This document shows, piece after piece, positions 39,203 through 51,671 of a stretch of DNA of 64,000 nucleotides. The number at the start of each line of letters is the position of its first letter. Position 1 is the stretch's first letter. The notes below the pieces were generated by a model that was given only the letters and a program-made list of their open reading frames with translations, was not told where the DNA came from and searched no databases. The translations under genes were made by a program, and so were the position numbers. The stretch covers positions 4,154,001-4,218,000 of the forward strand of contig CAKKTE020000328.1 of assembly GCA_920105625.2 (NCBI GenBank). Direction: 5' to 3'. The stretch comes from Clusia tigrina (lineage: Eukaryota > Arthropoda > Insecta > Diptera > Clusiidae).

Positions 39203-40212
39203 TGACGCTCCAGTAAAAAGTTACACGCATTTGTATATTGCAAACTTTGACAGGTGTAGGAAGTACCGTATAGAAGTTAGGGCCATTTGAAGTTATATCA
39301 GTGTTTGATTTGGGACTCAAGGGTAGCATAGCTTTAAGGGATAGCTTAAAAAGACAAGAGGTCGAGTACCTTATTGTTACAAAATTTCAAGGTTTTATGA
39401 CGCTCCTGTAAAAAGTTACAAGCATTTATAAGTTGCAAACTTTGACAGGTGTAGGACGTCCCGAATAGCAGTTAGGGCCATTTGAAGTTTTATCAGTGTT
39501 TGATTTGGGACTCAAGGGTAGCATAGCTTTGAGCGATAGCTTAAATTGAGGCTCGAGTACTTTATTGTTTCAAAATTTCAAGGTTTTATGACGCTCCAGT
39601 AAAAAGTTACAAGCATTTGTATGTTGCAAACTTTGATAGGTGTAGGACGTACCGTATAGCAGTTAGGGCCATTTGAAGTTTTATCAGTGTTTGATTTGGG
39701 ACTCAAGGGTAGCATAGCTTTGAGCGATTGCTTAAATTGACAAGAGGCTCGAGTACTTTATTGTTACAAAATTTCAAGGGTTTATGAAGCTCCAGTAAAA
39801 AGTTACAAGCATTTGTATGTTGCAAACTTTGATAGGTGTAGGCCGTACCGTATAGAAGTTAGGGCCATTTGAAGTTTTATCAATGTTTGATTTGGGGCTC
39901 AAGGGTAGCATAGCTTTGAGCGATAGCTTAAATTGAGAAGAGGCTCGAGAACTTTATTGTTACAAAATTTCAAGGTTTATGACGCTCCAGTAAAAAGTTA
40001 CAAGCATTTAAATGTTGCAAACTTTGATAGGTATAGGTCCTACAGTATAGAAGTTAGGGCCATTTGAAGTTTTATCAGTGTTTGATTTGGGACTCAAGGG
40101 TATCATAGCTTTGAGCGATAGCTTAAATTGACAAGAGGCTCGAGTACTTTATTGTTACAAAATTTCAAGGTTTTATGACGCTCCAGTAAAAAGTTACAAG
40201 CATTTGTATGTT
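39203..40212 (+). repeat. Duplicated satellite block E, copy 2
   Basis: This is the partner of 37053-38062. Private marks include GGAAGTACCG near 39260 and CTCGAGAACTTTATTG near 39946. It is followed by an additional monomer of the TTGAAAACTTTG / GGGCGTTCCG subtype that copy 1 lacks. Confidence 0.87.
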
Positions 40213-41440
40213 GAAAACTTTGATAGGTGTAGGGCGTTCCGTATAGCAGTTAGGGCCATTTGAAGTTTTGTCAGTATTTGACTTGGGACTCAAGGTTAGC
40301 ATACCTTTGAGCGATAGCTTAAATTGACCAGAGGCTCGAGTACTTTATTGTTACAAAATTTCAAGGTTTTATAACGCTCCAGTAAAAAGTTACAAGCATT
40401 TGTATGTTGCAAACTTTAATAGGTGTAGGACGTACCGTATAGGAGTTAGGGCCATTTGAAGTGTTATTAGTGTTTGATTTGGGACTCAAGGGTAGCATAG
40501 CTTTGAGCGATAGCTTAAATTGGCAAGAGGCTCGAGTACTTTATTGTTACAAAATTTCACGGTTTTATGACGCTCCAGTAAAAAGTTACAAGCATTTGTA
40601 TGTTGCAAACTTTGATAGGTGTAGGACGTACCGTATAGAAGCTAGGGCCATTTGAAGTTTTATCAGTGTTTGATTGGGGACTCAAGGGTAGCATAGCTTT
40701 AAGCGGTACTTTAAATTGACAAGAGGCTCGAGTACTTTATTGTTACAAAATTTCAATTTTTTATGACGCTCCAGTAAAAAGTTACAAGCATTTGTATGTT
40801 GCAAACTTTGATAGGTGTAGGACGTACCGTATAGAAGTTAGGGCCATTTGAAGTTTTATCAGTGTTTGATTTGGGACTCAAGGGTAGCATAGCTTTGAGC
40901 GATTGCTTAAATTTACAAGAGGCTCGAGTACTTTATTGTTACAAAATTTCAAGGTTTTATGAAGCTCCAGTAAAAAGTTACAAGCATTTGTATGTTGCAA
41001 ACTTTGATAGGTGCAGGCCGTACCGTATAGAAGTTAGGGCAATTTGAAGTTTTATCAGTGTTCGATTTGGAACTCAAGGGTAGCATAGCTTTGAGGGATA
41101 GCTCAAATTGACAAGAGGCTCGAGTACTTTATTGTTACAAAGTTTCAAGGTTTTATGACGCTCCAGTAAAAAGTTACAAGCATTTGTATGTTGCAATCTT
41201 TGGTAGGTGTAGGACGTACCGTATAGAAGTTAGGGCCATTTGAAGTTTTATCAGTGTTTGATTAGGGACTCAAGGTTACCATTGCTTTGAGCGATAGCTT
41301 AAATTGACAAGAGGCTCGAGTAATTTATTGTTAGAAATTTTCAAGGATTGATGACGCTCCAGTAAAAAGTTACAAGCATTTGTATGTTGCAAACTTTTTT
41401 TAGGTGTACGACGGACCTTATAGAAGTTAGGGCCATTTGA

Positions 41441-44400
41441 ATTTTTATCAGTGTTTGATTTGGGACTCAAGGGTAGCATAGCTTTGAGCGATTGCTTAAA
41501 TTGACAAGAGGCTCGAGTACTTTATTGTTACAAAATTTCAAGGGTTTATGAAGCTCCAGTAAAAAGTTACAAGCATTTGTATGTTGCAAACTTTGATAGG
41601 TGTAGGCCGTACCGTATAGAAGTTAGGGCCATTTGAAGTTTTATCAATGTTTGATTTGGGGCTCAAGGGCAGCATAGCTTTGAGCGATAGCTTAAATTGA
41701 CAAGAGGCTCGAGTACTTTATTGTTACAAAATTTCAAGGTTTATGACGCTCCAGTAAAAAGTTACAAGCATTTAAATGTTGCAAACTTTGATAGGTATAG
41801 GTCCTACAGTATAGAAGTTAGGGCTATTTGAAGTTTTATCAGTGTTTGATTTGGAACTCAAGGGTAGCATAGCTTTGAGCGATAGCTTAAATTGACAAGA
41901 GGCTCGAGTACTTTATTGTTACAAAATTTCAAGGTTTTATGACGCTCCAGTAAAAAGTTACAAGCATTTGTATGTTGCAAAATTTGATAGGTGTAGGACG
42001 TACCGTATAAAAGTTAGGGCCATTTGAAGTTTTATCAGTGTTTGATTTGGGACTCAAGGTTAGCATAGCTTTGAGCGATAGCTTAAATTGACAAGAGGCT
42101 CGAGTACTTTATTGTTACAAAATTTCAAGGTATAATGACGCTCCAGTAAAAAGTTACAAGCATTTGTATGTTGCAAACTTTGATAGGTGTAGGACGTACC
42201 GTATAGAAGTTAGGGCCATTTGAAGTGTTATCAGTGTTTGATTTGGGACTCAAGGGTATCATAGCTTTGAGCGATAGCTTAAATTGACAAGAGGCTCGAG
42301 TACTTTATTGTTACAAAATTTCAAGGTTTTATGACGCTCCAGTAAAAAGTTACAAGCATTTGTATGTTGCAAACTTTGATAGGTGTAGGGCGTTCCGTAT
42401 AGCAGTTAGGGCCATTTGAAGTTTTATCAGTATTTGACTTGGGACTCAAGGTTAGCATAGCTTTGAGCGATAGCTTAAATTGACAAGAGGCTCGAGTACT
42501 TTATTGTTACAAAATTTCAAGGTTTTATAACGCTCCAGTAAAAAGTTACAAGCATTTGTATGTTGCAAACTTTGATAGGTGTAGGACGTACCGTATATGA
42601 GTTAGGGCCATTTGAAGTGTTATTAGTGTTTGATTTGGGACTCAAGGATATCATAGTTTTGAGCGATAGCTTAAATTGGCAAGAGGCTCGAGTACTTTAT
42701 TGTTACAAAATTTCACGGTTTTATGACGCTCCAGTAAAAAGTTACAAGCATTTGTATGTTGCAAACTTTGATAGGTGTAGGACGTACCGTATAGAAGCTA
42801 GGGCCATTTGAAGTTTTATCAGTGTTTCATTGGGGACTCAAGGGTAGCATAGCTTTAAGCGGTACTTTAAATTGACAAGAGGCTCGAGTACTTTATTGTT
42901 ACAAAATTTCAATGTTTTATGACGCTCCAGTAAAAAGTTACAAGCATTTGTATGTTGCAAACTTTGATAGGTGCAGGCCGTACCATATAGAAGTTAGGGC
43001 AATTTGAAGTTTTATCAGTGTTCGATTTGGAATTCAAGGGTAGCATAGCTTTGAGGGATAGCTTAAATTAACAAGAGGCTCGAGTACTTTATTGTTACAA
43101 AGTTTCAAGGTTTTATGACGCTCCAGTAAAAAGTTGCAAGCATTTGTATGTTGCAAACTTTGATAGTTGTAGGATGTACCGTATAGAAGTTAGGGCCATT
43201 TGAAGTTTTATCAGTGTTTGATTAGGGACTCAAGGTTACCATTGCTTTGAGCGATAGCTTAAATTGACAAGAGGCCCGAGTAATTTATTGTTACAAATTT
43301 TCAAGGATTGATGACGCTCCAGTAAAAAGTTACAAGCATTTGTATGTTGCAAACTTTTTTTAGGTGTACGACGGACCTTATAGAAGTTAGGGCCATTTGA
43401 ATTTTTATCAGTGTTTGATTTGGGACTCAAGGGTAGCATAGCTTTGAGCGATAGCTTAAAAAGACATGAGGTCGAGTACCTTATTGTTACAAAATTTCAA
43501 GGTTTTATGACGCTCCAGTAAAAAGTTACAAGCATTTGTATGTTGCAAACTTTGATAGGTGTAGGACGTACCGTATAGAAGTTAGGGCCATTTGAAGTTT
43601 TATCAGTGTGTGATTTGGGACTAAAGGGTAGCATAGCTTTGAGCAATAGCTTAAATTGACAAGAGGCTCGAGTACTTTATTGTTACAAAACTTCAAGGTT
43701 TTATGACGCGCCTGTAAAAAGTTACAAGCATTTGTATGTTGCAAACTTTGATAGGTGTAGGACGTACCGTATAGAAGTTAGGGCCATTTGAAGTTTTATC
43801 AGTGTTTGATTAGGGACTCAAGGTTACCATTGCTTTGAGCGATAGCTTAAATTGACAAGAGGCCCGAGTAATTTATTGTTACAAATTTTCAAGGATTGAT
43901 GACGCTCCAGTAAAAAGTTACAAGCATTTGTATGTTGCAAACTTTTTTTAGGTGTACGACGGACCTTATAGAAGTTAGGGCCATTTGAATTTTTATCAGT
44001 GTTTGATTTGGGACTCAAGGGTAGCATAGCTTTGAGCGATAGCTTAAAAAGACATGAGGTCGAGTACCTTATTGTTACAAAATTTCAAGGTTTTATGACG
44101 CTCCAGTAAAAAGTTACAAGCATTTTTATGTTGCAAACTTTGATAGGTGTAGGACGTACCGTATAGAAGCTAGGGCCATTTGAAGTTTTATCAGTTTTTG
44201 ATTGGGGACTCAAGGGTAGCATAGCTTTAAGCGGTACTTTAAATTGACAAGAAGCTCGAGTACTTTATTGTTACAAAATTTCAATTTTTTATGACGCTCC
44301 AGTAAAAAGTTACAAGCATTTGTATGTTGCAAACTTTGATAGGTGTAGGACGTACCGTATAGAAGTTAGGGCCATTTGAAGTTTTATCAGTGTTTGATTT

Positions 44401-44489
44401 GGGACTCAAGGGTAGCATAGCTTTGAGCGATTGCTTAAATTTACAAGAGGCTCGAGTACTTTATTGTTACAAAATTTCAAGGTTTTATG
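41441..44489 (+). repeat. Satellite segment feeding the 2941-bp higher-order units
   Basis: Only satellite is present. Bases 41500-42460 hold the monomer order (CAAGGGTTTATGAAGC, CAATGTTTGATTTGGGGC, GCATTTAAATG, TTTGGAACTC) that recurs at 46.4-47.3 and 54.2-55.2 kb. Around 43236-44030 a three-monomer unit repeats in tandem at a 588-bp step, marked by AACTTTTTTTAGGTGTACG and GAGGCCCGAG. No gene is seen. Confidence 0.85.
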
Positions 44490-47430
44490 AAGCTCCAGTA
44501 AAAAGTTACAAGCATTTGTATGTTGCAAACTTTGATAGGTGCAGGCCGTACCGTATAGAAGTTAGGGCAATTTGAAGTTTTATCAGTGTTCGATTTGGAA
44601 CTCAAGGGTAGCATACCTTTGAGGGATAGCTTAAATTGACAAGAGGCTCGAGTACTTTATTGTTACAAAGTTTCAAGGTTTTATGACGCTCCAGTAAAAA
44701 GTTACAAGCATTTGTATGTTGCAATCTTTGATAGGTGTAGGACGTACCGCATAGAAGTTAGGGCCATTTGAAGTTTTATCAGTGTTTGATTAGGGACTCA
44801 AGGTTACCATTGCTTTGAGCGATAGCTTAAATTGACAAGAGGCTCGAGTAATTTATTGTTACAAATTTTCAAGGATTGATGACGCTCCAGTAAAAAGTTA
44901 CAAGCATTTGTATGTTGCAAACTTTTTTTAGGTGTACGACGGACCTTATAGAAGTTAGGGCCATTTGAATTTTTATCAGTGTTTGATTTGGGACTCAAGG
45001 GTAGCATAGCTTTGAGCGATTGCTTAAATTGACAAGAGGCTCGAGTACTTTATTGTTACAAAATTTCAAGGGTTTATGAAGCTCCAGTAAAAAGTTACAA
45101 GCATTTGTATGTTGAAAACTTTGATAGGTGTAGGGCGTTCCGTATAGCAGTTAGGGCCATTTGAAGTTTTACCAGTATTTGACTTGGGACTCAAGGTTAG
45201 CATACCTTTGAGCGATAGCTTAAATTGACAAGAGGCTCGAGTACTTTATTGTTACAAAATTTCAAGGTTTTATAACGCTCCAGTAAAAAGTTACAAGCAT
45301 TTGTACGTTGCAAACTTTGATAGGTGTAGGACGTACCGTATAGGAGTTAGGGCCATTTGAAGTGTTATTAGTGTTTGATTTGGGACTCAAGGGTAGCATA
45401 GATTTGAGCGATAGCTTAAATTGGCAAGAGGCTCGAGTACTTTATTGTTACAAAATTTCACGGTTTTATGACGCTCCAGTAAAAAGTTACAAGCATTTGT
45501 ATGTTGCAAACTTTGATAGGTGTAGGACGTACCGTATAGAAGCTAGGGCCATTTGAAGTTTTATCAGTGTTTGATTGGGGACTCAAGGGTAGCATAGCTT
45601 TAAGCGGTACTTTAAATTGACAAGAGGCTCGAGTACTTTATTGTTACAAAATTTCAATTTTTTATGACGCTCCAGTAAAAAGTTACAAGCATTTGTATGT
45701 TGCAAACTTTGATAGGTGTAGGACGTACCGTATAGAAGTTAGGGCCATTTGAAGTTTTATCAGTGTTTGATTTGGGACTCAAGGGTAGCATAGCTTTGAG
45801 CGATTGCTTAAATTTACAAGAGGCTCGAGTACTTTATTGTTACAAAATTTCAAGGTTTTATGAAGCTCCAGTAAAAAGTTACAAGCATTTGTATGTTGCA
45901 AACTTTGATAGGTGCAGGCCGTACCGTATAGAAGTTAGGGCAATTTGAAGTTTTATCAGTGTTCGATTTGGAACTCAAGGGTAGCATAGCTTTGAGGGAT
46001 AGCTTAAATTGACAAGAGGCTCGAGTACTTTATTGTTACAAAGTTTCAAGGTTTTATGACGCCCCAGTAAAAAGTTACAAGCATTTGTATGTTGCAAACT
46101 TTGATAGGTGTAGGACGTACCGTATAGAAGTTAGGGCCATTTGAAGTTTTATCAGTGTTTGATTAGGGACTCAAGGTTACCATTGCTTTGAGCGATAGCT
46201 TAAATTGACAAGAGGCTCGAGTAATTTATTGTTACAAATTTTCAAGGATTGATGACGCTCCAGTAAAAAGTTACAAGCATTTGTATGTTGCAAACTTTTT
46301 TTAGGTGTACGACGGACCTTATAGAAGTTAGAGCCATTTGAATTTTTATCAGTGTTTGATTTGGGACTCAAGGGTAGCATAGCTTTGAGCGATTGCTTAA
46401 ATTGACAAGAGGCTCGAGTACTTTATTGTTACAAAATTTCAAGGGTTTATGAAGCTCCAGTAAAAAGTTACAAGCATTTGTATGTTGCAAACTTTGATAG
46501 GTGTAGGCCGTACCGTATAGAAGTTAGGGCCATTTGAAGTTTTATCAATGTTTGATTTGGGGCTCAAGGGTAGCATAGCTTTGAGCGATAGCTTAAATTG
46601 ACAAGAGGCTCGAGTACTTTATTGTTACAAAATTTCAAGGTTTATGACGCTCCAGTAAAAAGTTACAAGCATTTAAATGTTGCAAACTTTGATAGGTATA
46701 GGTCCTACAGTATAGAAGTTAGGGCTATTTGAAGTTTTATCAGTGTTTGATTTGGAACTCAAGGGTAGCATAGCTTTGAGCGATAGCTTAAATTGACAAG
46801 AGGCTCGAGTACTTTATTGTTACAAAATTTCAAGGTTTTATGACGCTCCAGTAAAAAGTTACAAGCATTTGTATGTTGCAAAATTTGATAGGTGTAGGAC
46901 GTACCGTATAAAAGTTAGGGCCATTTGAAGTTTTATCAGTGTTTGATTTGGGACTCAAGGTTAGCATAGCTTTGAGCGATAGCTTAAATTGACAAGAGGC
47001 TCGAGTACTTTATTGTTACAAAATTTCAAGGTATAATGACGCTCCAGTAAAAAGTTACAAGCATTTGTATGTTGCAAACTTTGATAGGTGTAGGACGTAC
47101 CGTATAGAAGTTAGGGCCATTTGAAGTGTTATCAGTGTTTTATTTGGGACTCAAGGGTATCATAGCTTTGAGCGATAGCTTAAATTGACAAGAGGCTCGA
47201 GTACTTTATTGTTACAAAATTTTAAGGTTTTATGACGCTCCAGTAAAAAGTTACAAGCATTTGTATGTTGCAAACTTTGATAGGTGTAGGGCGTTCCGTA
47301 TAGCAGTTAGGGCCATTTGAAGTTTTATCAGTATTGGACTTGGGACTCAAGGTTAGCATAGCTTTGAGCGATAGCTTAAATTGACAAGAGGCTCGAGTAC
47401 TTTATTGTTACAAAATTTCAAGGTTTTATA
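44490..47430 (+). repeat. 2941-bp higher-order satellite repeat (15 monomers), unit near 44.5-47.4 kb
   Basis: Marker monomers with AACTTTTTTTAGGTGTACG lie about 1373 and 1568 bp apart (44804, 46177, 47745, 49118 as frame starts), so the pair of steps sums to 2941 bp. Bases 44490-46393 match 47431-49334 at offset 2941. The match breaks where GCGATTGCTTAAATTGAC faces GCGATAGCTTAAAAAGAC. Confidence 0.85.
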
Positions 47431-49334
47431 ACGCTCCAGTAAAAAGTTACAAGCATTTGTATGTTGCAAACTTTGATAGGTGCAGGCCGTACCGTATAGA
47501 AGTTAGGGCAATTTGAAGTTTTATCAGTGTTCGATTTGGAACTCAAGGGTAGCATAGCTTTGAGGGATAGCTTAAATTGACAAGAGGCTCGAGTACTTTA
47601 TTGTTACAAAGTTTCAAGGTTTTATGACGCTCCAGTAAAAAGTTACAAGCATTTGTATGTTGCAATCTTTGATAGGTGTAGGACGTACCGTATAGAAGTT
47701 AGGGCCATTTGAAGTTTTATCAGTGTTTGATTAGGGACTCAAGGTTACCATTGCTTTGAGCGATAGCTTAAATTGACAAGAGGCTCGAGTAATTTATTGT
47801 TACAAATTTTCAAGGATTGATGACGCTCCAGTAAAAAGTTACAAGCATTTGTATGTTGCAAACTTTTTTTAGGTGTACGACGGACCTTATAGCAGTTAGG
47901 GCCATTTGAATTTTTATCAGTGTTTGATTTGGGACTCAAGGGTAGCATAGCTTTGAGCGATTGCTTAAATTGACAAGAGGCTCGAGTACTTTATTGTTAC
48001 AAAATTTCAAGGGTTTATGAAGCTCCAGTAAAAAGTCACAAGCATTTGTATGTTGAAAACTTTGATAGGTGTAGGGCGTTCCGTATAGCAGTTAGGGCCA
48101 TTTGAAGTTTTATCAGTATTTGACTTGGGACTCAAGGTTAGCATACCTTTGAGCGATAGCTTAAATTGACAAGAGGCTCGAGTACTTTATTGTTACAAAA
48201 TTTCAAGGTTTTATAACGCTCCAGTAAAAAGTTACAAGCATTTGTACGTTGCAAACTTTGATAGGTGTAGGACGTACCGTATAGGAGTTAGGGCCATTTG
48301 AAGTGTTATTAGTGTTTGATTTGGGACTCAAGGGTGGCATAGCTTTGAGCGATAGCTTAAATTGGCAAGAGGCTCGAGTACTTTATTGTTACAAAATTTC
48401 ACGGTTTTATGACGCTCCAGTAAAAAGTTACAAGCATTTGTATGTTGCAAACTTTGATAGGTGTAGGACGTACCGTATAGAAGCTAGGGCCATTTGAAGT
48501 TTTATCAGTGTTTGATTGGGGACTCAAGGGTAGCATAGCTTTAAGCGGTACTTTAAATTGACAAGAGGCTCGAGTACTTTATTGTTACAAAATTTCAATT
48601 TTTTATGACGCTCCAGTAAAAAGTTACAAGCATTTGTATGTTGCAAACTTTGATAGGTGTAGGACGTACCGTATAGAAGTTAGGGCCATTTGAAGTTTTA
48701 TCAGTGTTTGATTTGGGACTCAAGGGTAGCATAGCTTTGAGCGATTGCTTAAATTTACAAGAGGCTCGAGTACTTTATTGTTACAAAATTTCAAGGTTTT
48801 ATGAAGCTCCAGTAAAAAGTTACAAGCATTTGTATGTTGCAAACTTTGATAGGTGCAGGCCGTACCGTATAGAAGTTAGGGCAATTTGAAGTTTTATCAG
48901 TGTTCGATTTGGAACTCAAGGGTAGCATAGCTTTGAGGGATAGCTTAAATTGACAAGAGGCTCGAGTACTTTATTGTTACAAAGTTTCAAGGTTTTATGA
49001 CGCCCCAGTAAAAAGTTACAAGCATTTGTATGTTGCAAACTTTGATAGGTGTAGGACGTACCGTATAGAAGTTAGGGCCATTTGAAGTTTTATCAGTGTT
49101 TGATTAGGGACTCAAGGTTACCATTGCTTTGAGCGATAGCTTAAATTGACAAGAGGCTCGAGTAATTTATTGTTACAAATTTTCAAGGATTGATGACGCT
49201 CCAGTAAAAAGTTACAAGCATTTGTATGTTGCAAACTTTTTTTAGGTGTACGACGGACCTTATAGAAGTTAGGGCCATTTGAATTTTTATCAGTGTTTGA
49301 TTTGGGACTCAAGGGTAGCATAGCTTTGAGCGAT
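46070..49334 (+). repeat. Higher-order satellite block F, copy 1
   Basis: This block matches 53909-57173 at a constant offset of 7839 bp and spans a little more than one 2941-bp unit. It includes 46569-46573, the exact uninterrupted counterpart of the retrotransposon target. The left limit is where GACGCCCCAG faces GACGCGCCTG. Confidence 0.87.
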
Positions 49335-50901
49335 AGCTTAAAAAGACATGAGGTCGAGTACCTTATTGTTACAAAATTTCAAGGTTTTATGACGCTCCAG
49401 TAAAAAGTTACAAGCATTTTTATGTTGCAAACTTTGATAGGTGTAGGACGTACCGTATAGAAGTTAGGGCCATTTGAAGTTTTATCAGTGTGTGATTTGG
49501 GACTAAAGGGTAGCATAGCTTTGAGCAATAGCTTAAATTGACAAGAGGCTCGAGTACTTTATTGTTACAAAACTTCAAGGTTTTATGACGCGCCTGTAAA
49601 AAGTTACAAGCATTTGTATGTTGCAAACTTTGATAGGTGTAGGACGTACCGTATAGAAGTTAGGGCCATTTGAAGTTTTATCAGTGTTTGATTAGGGACT
49701 CAAGGTTACCATTGCTTTGAGCGATAGCTTAAATTGACAAGAGGCCCGAGTAATTTATTGTTACAAATTTTCAAGGATTGATGACGCTCCAGTAAAAAGT
49801 TACAAGCATTTGTATGTTGCAAACTTTTTTTAGGTGTACGACGGACCTTATAGAAGATAGGGCCATTTGAATTTTTATCAGTGTTTGATTTGGGACTCAA
49901 GGGTAGCATAGCTTTGAGCGATAGCTTAAAAAGACATGAGGTCGAGTACCTTATTGTTACAAAATTTCAAGGTTTTATGACGCTCCAGTAAAAAGTTACA
50001 AGCATTTTTATGTTGCAAACTTTGATAGGTGTAGGACGTACCGTATAGAAGCTAGGGCCATTTGAAGTTTTATCAGTGTTTGATTGGGGACTCAAGGGTA
50101 GCATAGCTTTAAGCGGTACTTTAAATTGACAAGAGGCTCGAGTACTTTATTGTTACAAAATTTCAAGGGTTTATGAAGCTCCAGTAAAAAGTTACAAGCA
50201 TTTGTATGTTGCAAACTTTGATAGGTGTAGGCCGTACCGTATAGAAGTTAGGGCCATTTGAATTTTTATCAGTGTTTGATTTGGGACTCAAGGGTAGCAT
50301 AGCTTTGAGCGATAGCTTAAAAAGACATGAGGTCGAGTACCTTATTGTTACAAAATTTCAAGGTTTTATGACGCTCCAGTAAAAAGTTACAAGCATTTTT
50401 ATGTTGCAAACTTTGATAGGTGTAGGACGTACCGTATAGAAGTTAGGGCCATTTGAAGTTTTATCAGTGTGTGATTTGGGACTAAAGGGTAGCATAGCTT
50501 TGAGCAATAGCTTAAATTGACAAGAGGCTCGAGTACTTTATTGTTACAAAACTTCAAGGTTTTATGACGCGCCTGTAAAAAGTTACAAGCATTTGTATGT
50601 TGCAAACTTTGATAGGTGTAGGACGTACCGTATAGAAGTTAGGGCCATTTGAAGTTTTATCAGTGTTTGATTAGGGACTCAAGGTTACCATTGCTTTGAG
50701 CGATAGCTTAAATTGACAAGAGGCCCGAGTAATTTATTGTTACAAATTTTCAAGGATTGATGACGCTCCAGTAAAAAGTTACAAGCATTTGTATGTTGCA
50801 AACTTTTTTTAGGTGTACGACGGACCTTATAGAAGTTAGGGCCATTTGAATTTTTATCAGTGTTTGATTTGGGACTCAAGGGTAGCATAGCTTTGAGCGA
50901 T
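48341..50901 (+). repeat. Duplicated satellite block G, copy 1
   Basis: This block matches 51672-54232 at offset 3331 bp. It contains the 588-bp three-monomer step twice over (markers at 49118, 49706 and then 50685). It carries one private change, GAAGATAGGGCC near 49857. The right end is again the GATAGCTTAAAAAGACATG / GATTGCTTAAATTGAC switch. Confidence 0.86.
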
Positions 50902-51671
50902 AGCTTAAAAAGACATGAGGTCGAGTACCTTATTGTTACAAAATTTCAAGGTTTTATGACGCTCCAGTAAAAAGTTACAAGCATTTTTATGTTGCAAACT
51001 TTGATAGGTGTAGGACGTACCGTATAGAAGCTAGGGCCATTTGAAGTTTTATCAGTGTTTGATTGGGGACTCAAGGGTAGCATAGCTTTAAGCGGTACTT
51101 TAAATTGACAAGAGGCTCGAGTACTTTATTGTTACAAAATTTCAATTTTTTATGACGCTCCAGTAAAAAGTTACAAGCATTTGTATGTTGCAAACTTTGA
51201 TAGGTGTAGGACGTACCGTATAGAAGTTAGGGCCATTTGAAGTTTTATCAGTGTTTGATTTGGGACTCAAGGGTAGCATAGCTTTGAGCGATTGCTTAAA
51301 TTTACAAGAGGCTCGAGTACTTTATTGTTACAAAATTTCAAGGTTTTATGAAGCTCCAGTAAAAAGTTACAAGCATTTGTATGTTGCAAACTTTGATAGG
51401 TGCAGGCCGTACCGTATAGAAGTTAGGGCAATTTGAAGTTTTATCAGTGTTCGATTTGGTACTCAAGGGTAGCATAGCTTTGAGGGATAGCTTAAATTGA
51501 CAAGAGGCTCGAGTACTTTATTGTTACAAAGTTTCAAGGTTTTATGACGCTCCAGTAAAAAGTTACAAGCATTTGTATGTTGCAATCTTTGATAGGTGTA
51601 GGACGTACCGTATAGAAGTTAGGGCCATTTGAAGTTTTATCAGTGTTTGATTAGGGACTCAAGGTTACCAT

